Assembly (NCBI GenBank): GCA_002319795.1
Contig: DCFU01000011.1
Location: 1 to 57,828 of the forward strand
DNA: 57,828 nucleotides
Origin: Megamonas sp. UBA1796
GTDB lineage: Bacteria; Bacillota; Negativicutes; Selenomonadales; Selenomonadaceae
Direction: 5' to 3'
A program made the translations under genes and the position numbers. The notes beneath the pieces were generated by a model that was given only the letters and a program-made list of their open reading frames with translations, did no database searches and had not been told where the DNA came from. This document shows positions 9,020 through 16,884 of this stretch, one piece after another; positions within the stretch are counted from its first letter, which is position 1, and each line of letters begins with the position of its first letter.

Positions 9020-9949
9020 ATGAAAAAAACAGGTGTTGTTATCGTGGCGGCAGGTGTTGTTGGGGAAGGCAGACAAATTTCTCCGTTGCTGGAGCTGGGT
9101 TCGATTTCCATAGTCAAGCGTATGGTACTGACCTTCCAGCAGGCTGGTGTAATGCCTATTGTGGTGGTCACCGGATGTGAATCGTTGGAGCTTGAACAGC
9201 ATCTGGCGGATTATGGCGTTATGTTTATCAAAAATGAGGATTACATGCATTCGGATAAATTTGCTTCGGCATGTATAGGATTGCGGTTCATAGAGGATAA
9301 ATGCCGGCAGGCGTTCTTTACTTCGGTGAGCATTCCCATGTATACGGCTGCGACGCTGCGGAGAATGGCGGTGATGGATAAGAAACTGGTGATACCGTCT
9401 TATCATGGCAGAGCAGGGCATCCGCTGCTTCTGGATGCGTCGCTCATTCCACGCATTCTGGAATACAAGGGTGCGCATGGCATGCGGGGTGCCCTGCAGC
9501 AACTTGGCAGGAAAAAGACCTATCTGGCCGTAGAAGATGAAGGGATATTGCTGGATATAGAAGATCTCCAGCGGCTGCATGGTTTCATTGCGGAGCATAC
9601 ACGGTGCCTGCTGCACCCATTTGTCCGCGTAAATATTGAGCGTGAGCAACTTTTTTTCAATTCGCGCGCCAAGCTGCTTTTGCTTTTAATTCAGGAGATG
9701 CATTCCGTCAAGGAGGCTTGCCACCATATGGCGCTTTCTTTGGGAAAGGCATGGGATATGCTGAATGCGATGGAGCGTGAACTTGGCTTCTGTGTAGTCG
9801 AGCGGCGGCGCGGCGGCAATCGCGGCGGCAGGACAGAACTTACGCCTCGGGGGTTGGAGTTCCTCCACGATTATGAACAATATGAACGCGATATCATGAA
9901 ATATGCAGAAGGCCATTTTGAGGATGTTTTTCGAAAATATATGCTGTAA
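9020..9949 (+). CDS. Nucleotidyltransferase-like domain fused to a ModE/LysR-type winged helix (putative molybdoenzyme regulator)
   Basis: 309 residues in two parts. Residues 1-200 resemble the MobA/MocA nucleotidyltransferase fold (VVIVAAG at the start, VVVTGCES, GHPLLLDASLIP), but the loop that should read like AAGxSxRMGxxK is AAGVVGEGRQISPLLELG, lacking the RMG and the lysine. Residues 210-300 look like the N-terminal winged helix of ModE (VNIEREQLFFNSRAKLLLLL; MHSVKEACHHMALSLGKAWD; RRRGGNRGGRTELTPRG). It lies 161 nt upstream of two molybdenum hydroxylases on the same strand, and a 25-bp palindrome sits between. The likely role is a DNA-binding sensor of molybdenum cofactor or of the enzyme's maturation state; this is inference. 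Start: ATG with GGGAGGTG upstream. Confidence 0.72.
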   Translation: MKKTGVVIVAAGVVGEGRQISPLLELGSISIVKRMVLTFQQAGVMPIVVVTGCESLELEQHLADYGVMFIKNEDYMHSDKFASACIGLRFIEDKCRQAFFTSVSIPMYTAATLRRMAVMDKKLVIPSYHGRAGHPLLLDASLIPRILEYKGAHGMRGALQQLGRKKTYLAVEDEGILLDIEDLQRLHGFIAEHTRCLLHPFVRVNIEREQLFFNSRAKLLLLLIQEMHSVKEACHHMALSLGKAWDMLNAMERELGFCVVERRRGGNRGGRTELTPRGLEFLHDYEQYERDIMKYAEGHFEDVFRKYML

Positions 9950-9979
9950 TTTTGGTTTTTTTCCTGTATTTTATAAACT

Positions 9980-10004
9980 GTTATATCAACAATGTTGATT
10001 TTAC
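9980..10004. promoter_or_regulatory. 25-bp imperfect palindrome, candidate operator
   Basis: Half-sites GTTATATCAACA (9980-9991) and TGTTGATTTTAC (9993-10004) flank one central base. The inner 7+1+7 is a perfect inverted repeat and 10 of 12 half-site positions match overall. There is no T-run behind it, so it is not a terminator. It lies between the winged-helix gene and the hydroxylase operon, where an autoregulatory or operon operator would be expected. Confidence 0.5.
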
Positions 10005-10015
10005 GGTACTTATAA

Positions 10016-10060
10016 GGGATGCGTAGTTCTTCTGAAGAAGAATTTGCGTCCTTTTTTTTT
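10016..10060 (+). terminator. Rho-independent terminator after the winged-helix gene
   Basis: A stem of about 15 bp (left arm from 10017, right arm GAAGAATTTGCGTCC ending 10051) with a TGAA loop is followed by a run of nine T. It should end the regulator transcript. It could instead act as an attenuator for read-through into the hydroxylase genes. Confidence 0.75.
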
Positions 10061-10072
10061 GTCTTTTATAAT
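10044..10072 (+). promoter_or_regulatory. Promoter for the molybdenum hydroxylase operon
   Basis: A perfect TATAAT (10067-10072) has TTGCGT 17 nt upstream (10044-10049), inside the right arm of the terminator. The start would be near 10079, 32 nt before the ATG. The weak -35 fits a promoter needing an activator. Confidence 0.5.
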
Positions 10073-10110
10073 TAAAATAAGTAAATTGCGAGAAAAGAGG
10101 GTAAATTCTT

Positions 10111-12669
10111 ATGTTTCAGCTGAATGTTAATAATAAAGAGGTCTCGTCCGAGACAGATAAAAGCTTGTTGTCCTTTCTGCGTGATGATTTACGCATTACT
10201 TCGGCAAAGGATGGCTGCAGCGAGGGTGTATGCGGCACCTGTACGGTGCTTGTCGATGGGCGCGCAACAAAGGCCTGTGTGCAAAAGCTCTCACGCTTTG
10301 CAGGGAAAAAAATCCTCACGGTGGAAGGACTGACCTCGCGTGAAAAGGCCGTATACGGGCATTGTTTTGCGGAGGCGGGTGCTGTACAGTGCGGCTTCTG
10401 TATTCCTGGTATGGTTCTTTGTGCAAAAGCTTTGCTGGACGTAAACGACGATCCGGGCGTGGACGATGTTAAAAAAGCCATTCGCAATAATATTTGCCGC
10501 TGTACCGGCTATAAAAAAATTGAGCAGGCGATTCTCATGGCTGCGCGTTTTTTTCGGGAAGAGCTGGAGATTCCGGAAGACCCGCAGGAGCTGCATATGG
10601 ATCAGCGATTCAAAAGGCCCGATGCAGCGGAGAAAATTGATGGTACAGGCATATATGTTGATGATATGGTTTTGCCGGATATGCTGTATGCTAAGGCGGT
10701 GCGTTCCCGATATCCGCGTGCCGTCGTAGATAAGATTGATGTAACCAGAGCAATGGCGCATCCGGATTGTGTGCGTATTCTGTTGCAGCCCGATGTGCCG
10801 GATAATCTCATTGGTCATATGAAGCGGGACTGGGAGGTAATGATACCTGAAGGAGGCATCACGCGTTATGTGGGCGACTGCGTAGCACTTGTCGCCACGC
10901 GCCATAAGGAGACACTCGATGAGGTTTGCAGCCTGGTCGATGTCGAATATACAGAGCTTACGCCGATCACCTCGCCGCAGGACGCCCTGCGGGGAGAAGC
11001 GCCGCTTATCCATCCGGATGGTAATATCATGGCTAAGGCCAGCCTCGTGCGGGGCAATGCGGATGAGGCTATACAGAATTCAAAATATGTCGTGACGCGC
11101 AAGTACAAAACTCCGTTTCAGGAACATGCGTTTATGGAACCAGAATGTGCGATTGCGGCTCCGGATGGAACGGATGGTCTTTTGCTCTATTCAGGTTCGC
11201 AGTCGGTTTACGATGAACAGCGTGAAATAGCTACAATGCTCAAGATTCCGCTGGAAAAGGTACACTGCCATGCACAGCTTGTAGGTGGTGGTTTTGGCGG
11301 CAAGGAGGATATGAGCGTGCAGCATTTGGCCGCGCTTATGGCCTGGTATACAAAGCTGCCTGTCAAGGTAAAATTCTCACGGCAGGAAAGTCTGGCATAC
11401 CATACGAAACGCCATCCTATGGAGATGGAATTCACGACGGCTTGTGATGAAAATGGCAGGCTTACGGGAATGAAAGCCTTCATTCTGGCAGATACCGGCG
11501 CATATGCTTCTTTGGGTGGGCCTGTACTGCAGCGTGCCTGTACACATGCGGCGGGTCCGTACAATTATCAGAATGTTGATATTCTTGGAATGTCTGTTTA
11601 TACGAATAATATGGTAGCCGGTGCTTTTCGTGGTTTTGGTGCAGCTCAAAGCTGCTTTGCCATGGAAAATAACCTGAATCTCCTGGCGGAAATGGTGGGC
11701 ATATCTCCCTGGGAAATCCGTTACCGCAATGCAATTCGCCCAGGACAGACCCTGCCGAACGGGCAGGTAGCGGATGAAAGCGTTGGTATCGTGGAATGCC
11801 TGGAGGCAGTGAAGGAAGCTTATGAAAGCAGTCCGTATGCAGGAATTGCTGTGGCCTGGAAAAACAGCGGCAAGGGCGTCGGTGTCATAGATCCCGGACG
11901 GGTAAAGATATCCATTGAAGATGGAAGGGTACATATAAGGACTTCGGCAGCTTGTATGGGACAGGGTATCGCGATTATGTGCCAGACAATTTTCTGCGAA
12001 GAAACCGGAATTAAACCACAGCTTGTGGTGCATGAGGCTGCCGATACGATTCGTACACCGGATTCCGGGACGAGCACAGCTTCGCGGCAGACAGTCGTAA
12101 CAGGTGAAGCTGTAAAACGCGTAGCCGAAAAAGTACGGCAGGATCTCGATAAAGGTCTGTGTATCGAAGATCTTGAAGGAAAGGAATACTATGCGGAATA
12201 TCGCCCTCTGACGGACGGGCTGAGTTCGACGAAGGAATTCCCCATTCGTCATGTGAGCTACAGTTATGCAGCGCAGGTTGTCATTCTCGATGAATCCGGC
12301 AAGCTCGATAAAGTGGTTGCTGCCTATGATGTCGGGACCCCTGTGAATATCCAGGCAGTAGAAGGCCAGATAGAAGGCGGTATCGTCATGGGTCTTGGCT
12401 ATGCACTTACCGAGGATTTCAAATGCGAGGGAGGCTATTGCAAGACAAAACTCGGCACATTGGGGCTCATGCGTTCGACGGATACACCGGATATCGATGT
12501 GAAGCTTGTACGCGGGCCGGGAAAAATCCCGTTGGCCTTTGGCGCCAAGGGCTGTGGTGAACTATGTATGATTCCGGGAGCGCCGGCCTGTGCGCATGCC
12601 TATTATCGACTGGATGGCAGGCTCAGAACATCTATGCCGCTTAGAGAAACTTATTATAAAAAGAAATAG
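10111..12669 (+). CDS. Fused 2Fe-2S / molybdenum hydroxylase, selenium-dependent xanthine dehydrogenase type
   Basis: 852 residues, one chain combining two subunits of xanthine-dehydrogenase-like enzymes. The N-terminal 2Fe-2S part (about 1-150) has cysteines C36, C41, C44 and C56 for the plant-type cluster, then C94, C97, C129 and C131 (CRCTGY) for the second. The rest binds molybdopterin: GGGFGGKED at 392-400, substrate arginine R507 in GAFRGFG, and general-base E817 in GCGEL. Length and fusion match the selenium-dependent xanthine dehydrogenase family, in which selenium is a labile ligand and not selenocysteine; no in-frame UGA is present. No FAD domain is in the chain, so it may borrow the FAD subunit encoded downstream. 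The substrate (purine or other heterocycle) is inference. Other selenium-system genes (selD, yqeB) are not in this window. Confidence 0.8.
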   Translation: MFQLNVNNKEVSSETDKSLLSFLRDDLRITSAKDGCSEGVCGTCTVLVDGRATKACVQKLSRFAGKKILTVEGLTSREKAVYGHCFAEAGAVQCGFCIPGMVLCAKALLDVNDDPGVDDVKKAIRNNICRCTGYKKIEQAILMAARFFREELEIPEDPQELHMDQRFKRPDAAEKIDGTGIYVDDMVLPDMLYAKAVRSRYPRAVVDKIDVTRAMAHPDCVRILLQPDVPDNLIGHMKRDWEVMIPEGGITRYVGDCVALVATRHKETLDEVCSLVDVEYTELTPITSPQDALRGEAPLIHPDGNIMAKASLVRGNADEAIQNSKYVVTRKYKTPFQEHAFMEPECAIAAPDGTDGLLLYSGSQSVYDEQREIATMLKIPLEKVHCHAQLVGGGFGGKEDMSVQHLAALMAWYTKLPVKVKFSRQESLAYHTKRHPMEMEFTTACDENGRLTGMKAFILADTGAYASLGGPVLQRACTHAAGPYNYQNVDILGMSVYTNNMVAGAFRGFGAAQSCFAMENNLNLLAEMVGISPWEIRYRNAIRPGQTLPNGQVADESVGIVECLEAVKEAYESSPYAGIAVAWKNSGKGVGVIDPGRVKISIEDGRVHIRTSAACMGQGIAIMCQTIFCEETGIKPQLVVHEAADTIRTPDSGTSTASRQTVVTGEAVKRVAEKVRQDLDKGLCIEDLEGKEYYAEYRPLTDGLSSTKEFPIRHVSYSYAAQVVILDESGKLDKVVAAYDVGTPVNIQAVEGQIEGGIVMGLGYALTEDFKCEGGYCKTKLGTLGLMRSTDTPDIDVKLVRGPGKIPLAFGAKGCGELCMIPGAPACAHAYYRLDGRLRTSMPLRETYYKKK

Positions 12670-12694
12670 GATTATGAGGAGGTAAAAAAGCAAG

Positions 12695-14824
12695 ATGGAA
12701 AAAATCAGTGCGTCTGTAGTAAAAAGAGACCATGAGGCGAAAATCTCAGGTGAAGCTGTTTACGTAGGGGATTATCCGCAGGAAGAAATATTGACAGGGA
12801 AGATGCTCCGTTCTACGAAAGCGAAGGCCCGTCTCGTAAAGGTAGTGGTACCAGAGCTTCCCGAGGGGTATTATTATGTGGATAAAAGTGATGTGCCGGG
12901 AGATAATAACGTCAATATCGTGAAGGATGATACACCCGTTTATGCCAGAGAAACCGTCGAATATATCGGCGAGCCGATCGGCATGCTCTGCGGGCCGGAT
13001 GAGACCGTCGTAGACCAGATTCTCTCGCAAATCGAGGTTGTATATGAAGAACTTGAGCCGATTGTTGACATTCGGGATTTCGATACCGTATTTTTTGATT
13101 ATGAAATCAAAAAGGGTGATGTAGCCCAAGCCTTTGCTGAAGCGGATAAGGTGTATGAGGAGACCTTTGAAACAGGCTATCAGGATCAGACCTATCTGGA
13201 GACACAGGGACTCATGGCAGAGATCATGGAGGATGGGAAGGTATTCCTGCATGGCTCTATGCAGTGCCCGTACTATGTGAAGGGAGCCCTTATGCGTGCG
13301 CTGGGTCTTGGCCCCGATAAGGTGCGTATTGCACAGGATGCGACTGGCGGCGGCTTCGGTGGTAAGGAAGCATTTCCGTCCATACTGGGCTGCCAGGTTG
13401 CGGTGGCTGCCGTGAAAGCAGGCCAGCCGGTGCGCTGCATCTTTGGGCGCCGTGAGGACCTCGAGTTCACCTCAAAGCGGCATCCTTCGCTTAGTACCTA
13501 TAAGGCTGCGGTGAAGAACGGACAGATCACAGCCATGGATATTGATGTGAAGTTCAACAGCGGCGCCTATACGACACTGTCTGCTGTGGTATTGCAGCGC
13601 GGTATTATCTGCGCCAATGGTATTTATAATGTCCCCAATCTTTATATGCGCGGGCGCGCGGTAAAGACCAATACGACGCCAACGGGTGCATACCGGGGCT
13701 TCGGGGCACCGCAGACCTTTTTCTCTGCAGAGATGCTCATGGATCATATAGCGCTTGATCTTGGTATGGATTCCTTGGAATTCAAGGAAAAACATCTTGT
13801 CAGGCAGGGAGACGATACCGCCACCTCGGGGAAATACCATTTCCATGTGCCGGTTCCCCTGATGATTGATAAAGTCGATAAAGCCTGTGATTTGCGCCGT
13901 AAGCACAAAGAATATGCAAAGCCGCAGACAGGACGTTACCGTAAGGGCATAGGTGTATCTATGTATTTCCATGGGGCAGGTTTTACGGGTTCAGGCGAGC
14001 GCGACATTATCAAGGCTGTGGCAAAGCTGCGCAAATTTGCTGATGGACGTGTCCAGATTCTTGCTTCGAATACGGACATCGGGCAGGGCCTGCGTACGAC
14101 CTTTCCTAAAATTGTGGCACATGAACTGAATCTCCCGCTGGATAAGGTGTTTTATAATTATCCGGATACCGATGTAGTGCCGGATTCAGGCCCGACTGTA
14201 GCCTCACGCAGCCTTATGACCGTGGGTGAATTGCTGCGTCGTGCAGCTATCAAACTTCGGGAAATCTGGGTCGAAGGCAAGGAACAAATTGTGGAAGAAC
14301 ATTATAAGGAACCGGATTTCATGATACCATTCTATATTGATAAGTTCCAGGGAGATGCGTATCCTACATATTCCTGGGGAGTCAACGCGATAGAGGTAGA
14401 AGTAGATACGTATACCGGACTGACAAATATCCTGGGAGCGTATGGCTGTTTCGATATAGGAACTCCGATGGATTATAATATTGCGGTCGGTCAGATGGAA
14501 GGCGGGTTCCTGCAAGGTATAGGCTATGCTTCCATTGAAAATATGAAGGCAGATGCCAAGGGCCGTATCCGGAATAATTCATTTTCGGATTATCTAATTC
14601 CTACAGCCGTTGATGTACCAAATATGCAGGTCATCATGCATGTGGATGAGAAATACCCATATGGTCCGTACGGTGCCAAAGGCGCAGGTGAACTGCCGCT
14701 CGTGGGTGCGCCTGGAGCTTATGTGGAAGCCGTGGAGCAGGCTATGGGCAAGAATGTCCGGCTGCATCATATTCCTTTTACAGCAGAGGATACTTTACGT
14801 ATGTTGATGGAGGAGAAGTCATGA
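12695..14824 (+). CDS. Molybdopterin-binding subunit of a xanthine dehydrogenase-family enzyme
   Basis: 709-residue large subunit of a second molybdenum hydroxylase. It begins directly with the a/b-hammerhead domain (KRDHEAKISGEAVYVGDY) and has no iron-sulfur part. Cofactor and catalytic motifs are intact: GGGFGGKEA (218-226), AYRGFGAPQ with R334, and GAKGAGELP with general-base E666. It follows the fused hydroxylase by 25 nt with a GAGGAGGT ribosome site, and its TGA overlaps the next ATG (ATGA at 14821-14824), which indicates one operon and fixed stoichiometry with the two small subunits. It resembles xanthine dehydrogenase or selenate-reductase-like YgfN/XdhD proteins; substrate unknown. 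Confidence 0.83.
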   Translation: MEKISASVVKRDHEAKISGEAVYVGDYPQEEILTGKMLRSTKAKARLVKVVVPELPEGYYYVDKSDVPGDNNVNIVKDDTPVYARETVEYIGEPIGMLCGPDETVVDQILSQIEVVYEELEPIVDIRDFDTVFFDYEIKKGDVAQAFAEADKVYEETFETGYQDQTYLETQGLMAEIMEDGKVFLHGSMQCPYYVKGALMRALGLGPDKVRIAQDATGGGFGGKEAFPSILGCQVAVAAVKAGQPVRCIFGRREDLEFTSKRHPSLSTYKAAVKNGQITAMDIDVKFNSGAYTTLSAVVLQRGIICANGIYNVPNLYMRGRAVKTNTTPTGAYRGFGAPQTFFSAEMLMDHIALDLGMDSLEFKEKHLVRQGDDTATSGKYHFHVPVPLMIDKVDKACDLRRKHKEYAKPQTGRYRKGIGVSMYFHGAGFTGSGERDIIKAVAKLRKFADGRVQILASNTDIGQGLRTTFPKIVAHELNLPLDKVFYNYPDTDVVPDSGPTVASRSLMTVGELLRRAAIKLREIWVEGKEQIVEEHYKEPDFMIPFYIDKFQGDAYPTYSWGVNAIEVEVDTYTGLTNILGAYGCFDIGTPMDYNIAVGQMEGGFLQGIGYASIENMKADAKGRIRNNSFSDYLIPTAVDVPNMQVIMHVDEKYPYGPYGAKGAGELPLVGAPGAYVEAVEQAMGKNVRLHHIPFTAEDTLRMLMEEKS

Positions 14825-15297
14825 AAGAATCTATTTGTTTTACACTGAACGGGAAGGAAACCCTCTATACAGGCAGTCCGGCTTTTCGCCTGCTGGATGT
14901 GTTGCGTGACGAATATCGCCTCACAAGTGTGAAATGCGGCTGCAAGGAAGGTGAGTGCGGTGCTTGTTCCGTAATCCTGGATGGAGAGCTGGTCAATTCC
15001 TGTATGATAGCTATGGGACGTTGCGAAGGAAGTACGATAGTTACGCTGGAGGGTTTTCGGACAACAGAACGTTTCGCGGTCATCGACAAGGCGTATGCGG
15101 CTGTTTCGGCCGTACAATGCGGATACTGTATTCCTGGCATGGTACTGGCAACGGAAGCGCTGCTCACGAAATTGCCACATCCGACAGAAGAAGAGATCCG
15201 CGAGGGACTTTCGGGGAATCTTTGTCGCTGCACAGGTTACAATGCTATCGTCAAAGCCGTACAGATTGCGGCAGAGGAGGGTAATGGATTATGGTAA
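14821..15297 (+). CDS. 2Fe-2S subunit of the xanthine dehydrogenase-family enzyme
   Basis: 158-residue electron-transfer subunit carrying two 2Fe-2S clusters between the molybdenum site and FAD. The plant-type ferredoxin motif is KCGCKEGECGAC with a later C61, and the second domain has VQCGYCIPGM and CRCTGY. Its start overlaps the stop of the Mo-binding subunit by 4 nt, and its end overlaps the FAD subunit start by 7 nt (15291-15297), so the three are coupled in translation. Equivalent to XdhC/CoxS. Confidence 0.9.
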   Translation: MKESICFTLNGKETLYTGSPAFRLLDVLRDEYRLTSVKCGCKEGECGACSVILDGELVNSCMIAMGRCEGSTIVTLEGFRTTERFAVIDKAYAAVSAVQCGYCIPGMVLATEALLTKLPHPTEEEIREGLSGNLCRCTGYNAIVKAVQIAAEEGNGLW

Positions 15298-16109
15298 ATG
15301 GATTTATGCCTTTGTCTTTAAAGGAAGCCTTGGACATCCGGTCTGCGCATGAGGTTATTCCCTATGGCGGCGGAACGGATCTCATGATACAGGGAAATAC
15401 AGATGATTGTTACCTGTTTCTGAACCGCATACCTGAAATGAAAAAAATTTATGAAGATGAAACCTATCTTCGTATTGGCGGTTCCTCTACATTTACGGAA
15501 GTGCTGGCTTCGCCGCTGGTTCCAAAGCTCATGAAGGAAGCTGTCAGCCGCATTGCGGCACCGGCTATCCGGAATGCGGGAACTATGGCAGGCAATATAG
15601 GAAATGGTTCGGCCAAGGCAGATTCTGTGCTCATTGCCTATGTAGCAGATGCAAAACTGCGTCTGCTTTCGGCAAAGGGCGAGCGTATCGTGCCGATTGC
15701 TGAATTCTATAAGGGCAGGAAGCAATTGGATCTTGGGTCGGATGAGCTTATCGTGGAGATCTTGTTACCGCGGCATGGGCTGGAAAATTATTATTATAAG
15801 AAAGTTGGCGGGCGCAAGGCTTTGGCGATATCCCGGATCTCCTTCGCGGGCGTAATCCAGATCGAACAGGGCGTAATCCGTCATCTGGCTGTTGCTTTTG
15901 GTGCTGTAGCAGATACGGTGCTGCGGTTTCCAGAACTCGAAAAAATCTTTGAGGGAAAGACGCTGGCAGAAGCACATGAAGAGCGCCGGTCCTTTGTGGA
16001 GACCTATGCACAGCAACTGCATTTGACCAAAGGCCGGGTATCGGCAGAATACAGAAAAGAAGTATGTATGAACCTCCTGCAGGATTTTCTTGACGTAAAA
16101 GGGATATGA
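15291..16109 (+). CDS. FAD-binding subunit of the xanthine dehydrogenase-family enzyme
   Basis: 272 residues, the FAD (CoxM/XdhB) subunit that passes electrons to NAD or another acceptor. Visible family motifs are PYGGGTDLMIQ near the N-terminus for FAD diphosphate, IRNAGTMAGNIGNGSAKAD in the middle, and a C-terminal CO-dehydrogenase flavoprotein domain (KVGGRKALAISRIS). It may also serve the fused 2Fe-2S/Mo enzyme at the operon head, which has no FAD partner of its own. Start: ATG inside the end of the 2Fe-2S gene, with GGAGG 9 nt upstream. Confidence 0.88.
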   Translation: MVNGFMPLSLKEALDIRSAHEVIPYGGGTDLMIQGNTDDCYLFLNRIPEMKKIYEDETYLRIGGSSTFTEVLASPLVPKLMKEAVSRIAAPAIRNAGTMAGNIGNGSAKADSVLIAYVADAKLRLLSAKGERIVPIAEFYKGRKQLDLGSDELIVEILLPRHGLENYYYKKVGGRKALAISRISFAGVIQIEQGVIRHLAVAFGAVADTVLRFPELEKIFEGKTLAEAHEERRSFVETYAQQLHLTKGRVSAEYRKEVCMNLLQDFLDVKGI

Positions 16110-16148
16110 AGATGTAAAACGCAGAAGAGAGAGCAGCGGGGTGTACAT

Positions 16149-16754
16149 ATGAGAATAAACGGGCTTATTCTGGCAGCCGGTATGTCGCGGCGTATGGGGA
16201 GCTTTAAGCCGCTTTTGCAGATTCATGGCAGAACCATGATAGAACGAAGCATTGACTGTATGCTGGAGGCAGGCGTAGAGCAGGTTACGCTTGTGCTGGG
16301 TTTTTGCGGCAGGGAGATTGAGCAGACATTGGCAGCTGCCGGTTATGAGAGTTCACAGATAAAACTGGTATACAATCAAGACTATGAGACAACGGACATG
16401 CTGCATTCGGTAAAAATCGGCGTGGCGGGTCTCGGCCCGTGCGATGCTTTTTATCTTTTGCCCGGAGATATGCCGGCCATCCGTCCGGCTACGCTGCGCA
16501 GGCTGCAACAGACGATGGAGCGGGGGCAGGGGGATATCATATTTCCCTTATTGGAAGGATATCGCAAACATCCGCCGCTTATCGCAGCCAAATACATTCC
16601 GGATATTTGTGGCTTTGCATCCGAGGGAGGCTTGCGGGAACTCTGGAAAAAGATGGAGGGCAATATCGCCTGTATGTCTGTTGAAGACTATGGTTGTGCT
16701 ATTGATGTCGATACACCTGTACAGTATGAGAGTGTATGCCGGTATATGGCTTGA
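16149..16754 (+). CDS. MocA/MobA-like molybdenum cofactor nucleotidyltransferase
   Basis: 201 residues. It probably adds CMP to molybdopterin to make the cytosine dinucleotide cofactor used by xanthine-dehydrogenase-family enzymes. The signature LAAGMSRRMGSFKPLL at residues 7-22 is intact, unlike the related domain at 9020, and PGDMP supplies the metal-binding aspartate. Position 39 nt after the FAD subunit and before a strong terminator makes it the last gene of the hydroxylase operon. MocA (CTP) is favoured over MobA (GTP) by this context. Confidence 0.83.
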   Translation: MRINGLILAAGMSRRMGSFKPLLQIHGRTMIERSIDCMLEAGVEQVTLVLGFCGREIEQTLAAAGYESSQIKLVYNQDYETTDMLHSVKIGVAGLGPCDAFYLLPGDMPAIRPATLRRLQQTMERGQGDIIFPLLEGYRKHPPLIAAKYIPDICGFASEGGLRELWKKMEGNIACMSVEDYGCAIDVDTPVQYESVCRYMA

Positions 16755-16755
16755 A

Positions 16756-16803
16756 AAGGAGTTGCTGCATAAATGATTTTGCAGCAACTCCTTCTTTTTT
16801 TTT
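16756..16803 (+). terminator. Rho-independent terminator of the molybdenum hydroxylase operon
   Basis: A perfect 14-bp stem (AAGGAGTTGCTGCA at 16756-16769; complement at 16780-16793) with a 10-nt loop is followed by CTTTTTTTTT. Confidence 0.93.
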
Positions 16804-16825
16804 GCCAAACAAGGTATAATAGAAG

Positions 16826-16843
16826 TTGGCACAGGATTTGCAT
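16826..16843 (+). promoter_or_regulatory. Sigma-54 (RpoN) promoter before the ABC-F gene
   Basis: TTGGCAC-AGGAT-TTGCAT matches the sigma-54 consensus TGGCAC-N5-TTGCA completely. The invariant GG (16828-16829) and GC (16840-16841) are exactly 10 nt apart. The start would fall near 16853, 32 nt before the ATG. rpoN itself lies 3.9 kb downstream. No sigma-54 activator gene is in the window. Confidence 0.65.
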
Positions 16844-16884
16844 AATATATTCTGTGCGAATTTTGTGAATAAGTCAGGAAGATA

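Noticed and set aside
10111..14824. Selenocysteine in the molybdenum hydroxylases
   Set aside because: No in-frame UGA is present and cysteine motifs are intact; in selenium-dependent enzymes of this family selenium is a labile ligand.
16815..16820. TATAAT as a sigma-70 -10 for the ABC-F gene
   Set aside because: No -35 at suitable distance (TTGCCA is only 6 nt away); the sigma-54 element next to it is far stronger.
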